Assembly (NCBI GenBank): GCA_002898935.1
Contig: BEII01000090.1
Coordinates: 1-7,013 of the forward strand
DNA: 7,013 nt
DNA from: a bacterium HR32
GTDB taxonomy: Bacteria > Sysuimicrobiota > Sysuimicrobiia > Sysuimicrobiales > Sysuimicrobiaceae
Direction: 5' to 3'
A program made the translations under genes and the position numbers. The stretch's first letter is position 1. The number at the start of each line of letters is the position of its first letter. This document shows, in pieces, positions 5,381 through 7,013 of this stretch. Under the pieces are notes generated by a model. It made no database searches. It had not been told where the DNA came from and was given only the letters and a program-made list of their open reading frames with translations.

Positions 5381-5794
5381 TCAAGGTTCGTGCCCCCCGC
5401 GCCTCCGCGTTCCACGCCCCCGTCGCCGGACGCGGGCTTTACGGTCGATGATGGTGCAGCTGCGGATGCGGTCCGTGTGGTCCCGAACGAGGGAGCTTGC
5501 CAGCTCCAGGAGGGCGCGCACCCGTGGGTCCTCCACCCGGTAGTAGACGTTACGGCCCTCCCGCCGGGCGGTCACATACCCACACCACCGAAGGCACGCC
5601 AGGTGGCTGCTCACCCGGCCCTGCGGCGAGCCGGTGAGGGCCACGAGCTCGCTCACCCTCTTCTCTCCGTCCAAGAGGATCTGGAGTAGCTTCAAGCGCG
5701 TCGGGTCGCCCAGCGCGCGGAAGAACTTCGCGGTGAGCACGTCGTCCGACAGGGTCGGAAGGACGAAGGGCGCGGTCATCCAGCCAGTGGTCAT
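5381..5794 (-). CDS. ArsR/SmtB-family metal sensor, CmtR-like, 137 aa
   Basis: This is a winged-helix dimeric repressor that leaves DNA when it binds metal. Residues about 14-90 contain 'KFFRALGDPTRLKLLQIL' (23-40), a helix-turn-helix 'SELVALTGSPQGRVSSHL' (48-65) and the wing 'EGRNVYYRVED' (79-89). The recognition region carries 'HLACLRWCGYV' with C67 and C71, and the C-terminal part has 'RSCTIID' with C113. This C-x3-C plus distal cysteine layout is that of CmtR, the Cd/Pb sensor of mycobacteria, and fits a thiophilic metal such as Hg(II). A basic tail (about residues 119-133, many Arg) is unusual. ATG 5794 is chosen because GGGGAGGG lies eight bases upstream; ATG 5779 is the alternative. 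It is the only transcriptional regulator in the window and the likely controller of the mer operon, despite lying about 1.5 kb from merA with hsp20 and a pseudogene between. Confidence 0.88.
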   Translation of the reverse strand: MTTGWMTAPFVLPTLSDDVLTAKFFRALGDPTRLKLLQILLDGEKRVSELVALTGSPQGRVSSHLACLRWCGYVTARREGRNVYYRVEDPRVRALLELASSLVRDHTDRIRSCTIIDRKARVRRRGRGTRRRGGHEP

Positions 5795-5802
5795 GCAGCG
5801 AA

Positions 5803-5810
5803 CCCTCCCC
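5803..5810 (-). promoter_or_regulatory. Ribosome binding site of the ArsR-type regulator
   Basis: GGGGAGGG on the minus strand ends eight bases before ATG 5794. It decides this start over the internal ATG at 5779, which has no such site. The open frame extends upstream to 5932, but that part crosses the promoter and is not coding. Confidence 0.6.
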
Positions 5811-5820
5811 AGCTCACGGT

Positions 5821-5834
5821 TACGCGTCCTCGTA
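5821..5834. promoter_or_regulatory. Small dyad near the regulator's transcription start
   Basis: TACG (5821-5824) and CGTA (5831-5834) form an inverted repeat with a six-base spacer between the -10 box and the ribosome binding site. It could be an autoregulatory operator. Half-sites of four bases are weak evidence, and similarity to the mer dyad is limited to a shared ATACG core with different spacing. Confidence 0.25.
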
Positions 5835-5835
5835 T

Positions 5836-5864
5836 AGAATAGGGCCCAGCCGCGTCGGACGCAA
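5836..5864 (-). promoter_or_regulatory. Sigma70-like promoter of the ArsR-type regulator
   Basis: On the minus strand TTGCGT (5864-5859) is a -35 candidate and TATTCT (5841-5836) a -10 candidate, with exactly 17 bases between them. Matches to consensus are 3/6 and 4/6. The -10 lies in one of the few AT-rich spots of this region and about 40 bases before the start codon. This gives the regulator its own transcript, separate from the amidohydrolase gene upstream. Confidence 0.5.
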
Positions 5865-5906
5865 ACGAGGTCGGGCCTGGGCGGAGGCCTTTCTCCCCCG
5901 GTGTGA

Positions 5907-5933
5907 GGTGGACGCGGGAAGCCCGACGCCACC
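5907..5933 (-). terminator. Hairpin directly after the amidohydrolase stop
   Basis: GGTGG/CCACC and CGGG/CCCG form two stacked stems separated by a symmetric three-base internal bulge, with a three-base loop. The structure begins at the base right after the TAA stop. No T-run follows, so it may be a Rho-dependent end, a 3' protecting hairpin, or the end of a transcript otherwise continuing into the regulator. Confidence 0.4.
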
Positions 5934-7013
5934 TTACGCCTGATACACCACCTCGCCCCCGACCACGGTCATCCGGACGCGCGCGGATGCGAGCCCCTGG
6001 GGGTCTTCCAGTACGTCGCGGTCCAGCACCACGAAGTCGCAGGCCTTCCCGACTTCGAGACTTCCCTGATGGGCCTCGGCACCGGCTGCGTAGGCGGGCC
6101 CGAAGGTGTAGGCGCGGACCGCCTCCTCCACGGTGAGGGCCTGCTCCGGAAACCACGGGAGTCCTGGGTCCCCAGGGTGCTTTCGGAACACCGCCGCGTA
6201 CAGACCCCGCAGCACGTCGGGAGTCTCCACCGGCGCGTCCGACCCGAAGGCGAGCACCGCACCCGACTGCAACAACGACCTCCAGGCGTATGCGTAGCGG
6301 CAGCGCTCACCCCAGTAGCGCTCCGCCAGGGGGCGGTCCGCAGGGCAGTGCACGGGCTGCATGGAAGCCACCACCCCCAGCCACGCGAACCGGGAGACGT
6401 CCGCCGGGTGGACGAGCTGCGCGTGCTCGATCCGGTGCCGCAACCCGAGCCGACGGCTGTGTTCGAGGCTCGCCTCGAACGCGTCCAGGGCCCAGCGGTT
6501 CGCCCCGTCGCCGATGGCGTGCACCGCGCAGGCCCAGCCGGCCTCCGACGCCCGCCTCACCAGGGCGATGAGCTCCTCCCGGGTGTGCACCGCGATCCCC
6601 GTGTCGTGGGGTCGGCCGCTATAGGGATCCAACATCGCCGCGGTCTGGGACCCCAACGTACCGTCCGCGAACACCTTCACGAACCCCAACCGCAGCCATC
6701 CGTCTCCGAGGCCTGCGCGCAGCCCCATCTGGGCGGCCGCGTCCAGGTGCGCCTCTGGGATGGCGGCGACGACCCGCAACCGGAGCTGGCCTGCGCTCCG
6801 CAGCCGCTGCAGGCCATAGAACGCCTCCGCGCCCTCCGTAGGCCCCGTCATGTTGTGTGCGGACGCCACGCCCACGCGGTGGAGCTCCGCCTGCGCGCGC
6901 AGCAGGCCAGCCTCGACGTCCGCCTCGGAAGGGGGCGGGAGCGCCCCCGCCACGAGGGAAGCGGCAGCTTCTTCCAGCACCCCCGTAGGTACGCCAGCCG
7001 GGTCCCGCACGAT
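5934..7013 (-). CDS. YtcJ-like amidohydrolase family protein (N-terminus off the right edge)
   Basis: About 359 C-terminal residues are visible of a family that usually has about 530. They show the YtcJ/NfdA-like TIM-barrel metal-dependent hydrolase pattern. Counting from the GTG codon at 7010, the motifs are: 'GFVKVFADGTLGSQTAAML' (109-127, K112 as the likely carbamylated metal bridge), 'AVHAIGDGANRWALDAFE' (162-179, H164), 'HRIEHAQL' (192-199, H196) and 'FGSDAPVETPD' (255-265, D258 as catalytic base). It ends with the composite beta domain 'GKACDFVVLDRDVL' and 'VRMTVVGGEVVYQA'. Such enzymes hydrolyse amide-like or N-formyl bonds; the substrate cannot be told. The GTG at 7010 is an internal valine ('IVRDPAGVPTGVL'), so the true start lies beyond the window. 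Neighbouring genes do not suggest a shared pathway. Confidence 0.93.
   Translation of the reverse strand: MVRDPAGVPTGVLEEAAASLVAGALPPPSEADVEAGLLRAQAELHRVGVASAHNMTGPTEGAEAFYGLQRLRSAGQLRLRVVAAIPEAHLDAAAQMGLRAGLGDGWLRLGFVKVFADGTLGSQTAAMLDPYSGRPHDTGIAVHTREELIALVRRASEAGWACAVHAIGDGANRWALDAFEASLEHSRRLGLRHRIEHAQLVHPADVSRFAWLGVVASMQPVHCPADRPLAERYWGERCRYAYAWRSLLQSGAVLAFGSDAPVETPDVLRGLYAAVFRKHPGDPGLPWFPEQALTVEEAVRAYTFGPAYAAGAEAHQGSLEVGKACDFVVLDRDVLEDPQGLASARVRMTVVGGEVVYQA

Noticed and set aside
1..7013. Transposase genes, insertion-sequence ends, tRNA genes, CRISPR repeats
   Set aside because: I looked for these by eye on both strands because mer loci are often mobile. No transposase-like protein, long terminal repeats, cloverleaf or regularly spaced repeats were seen.

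Overview
The window is a GC-rich bacterial segment (about two-thirds or more G+C by eye, strong G/C bias at third codon positions, good Shine-Dalgarno sequences, GTG starts used). It holds seven protein genes, one decayed gene and a compact mercury-resistance locus. The organism cannot be named from the sequence. A mercuric reductase with an N-terminal metal-binding domain, a CmtR-type ArsR regulator instead of classical MerR, an Hsp20 with an 'IGHTGR'-type tail and a DUF3179 protein together suit a GC-rich environmental, possibly thermophilic, non-proteobacterial lineage. That placement is inference.

Left end (1-972): a secreted DUF3179 protein (minus strand, C-terminus beyond the window) and a small DsrE-family protein (plus strand) are divergent. 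The roughly 150 bp between them carries a perfect CRP-type palindrome, TGTGA-N6-TCACA, flanked on both sides by short GC-rich inverted repeats.

Centre (1134-3960, minus strand): a three-gene mercury operon reads merA, then a 59-aa one-helix membrane protein resembling the first half of MerF, then a long organomercurial-lyase-like protein (MerB). The gaps are about 12 bp and the ribosome binding sites overlap the preceding stop codons. A dyad in an AT-rich patch just upstream of merA is the likely operator. A hairpin region with a downstream T-run follows merB. The likely pathway is: the small membrane protein passes Hg(II) inward, the MerB-like enzyme cleaves C-Hg bonds, and MerA reduces Hg(II) to Hg(0). 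No MerT, MerP or classical MerR is encoded here.

Right of the operon (4070-4581, minus) lies a clearly decayed Rieske iron-sulfur protein gene, with two in-frame amber codons, frame changes and loss of the cluster-binding motifs. An Hsp20 chaperone gene follows on the plus strand (4734-5216). It converges with a CmtR-like ArsR/SmtB regulator (5381-5794, minus) that has its own sigma70-like promoter. This regulator, with three cysteines placed as in the Cd/Pb sensor CmtR, is the best candidate controller of the mer operon although it sits about 1.5 kb away. The right edge holds the 3' two-thirds of a YtcJ-like amidohydrolase gene, which looks unrelated to metal resistance.

No tRNA, rRNA, CRISPR array, transposase or insertion-sequence ends were seen.
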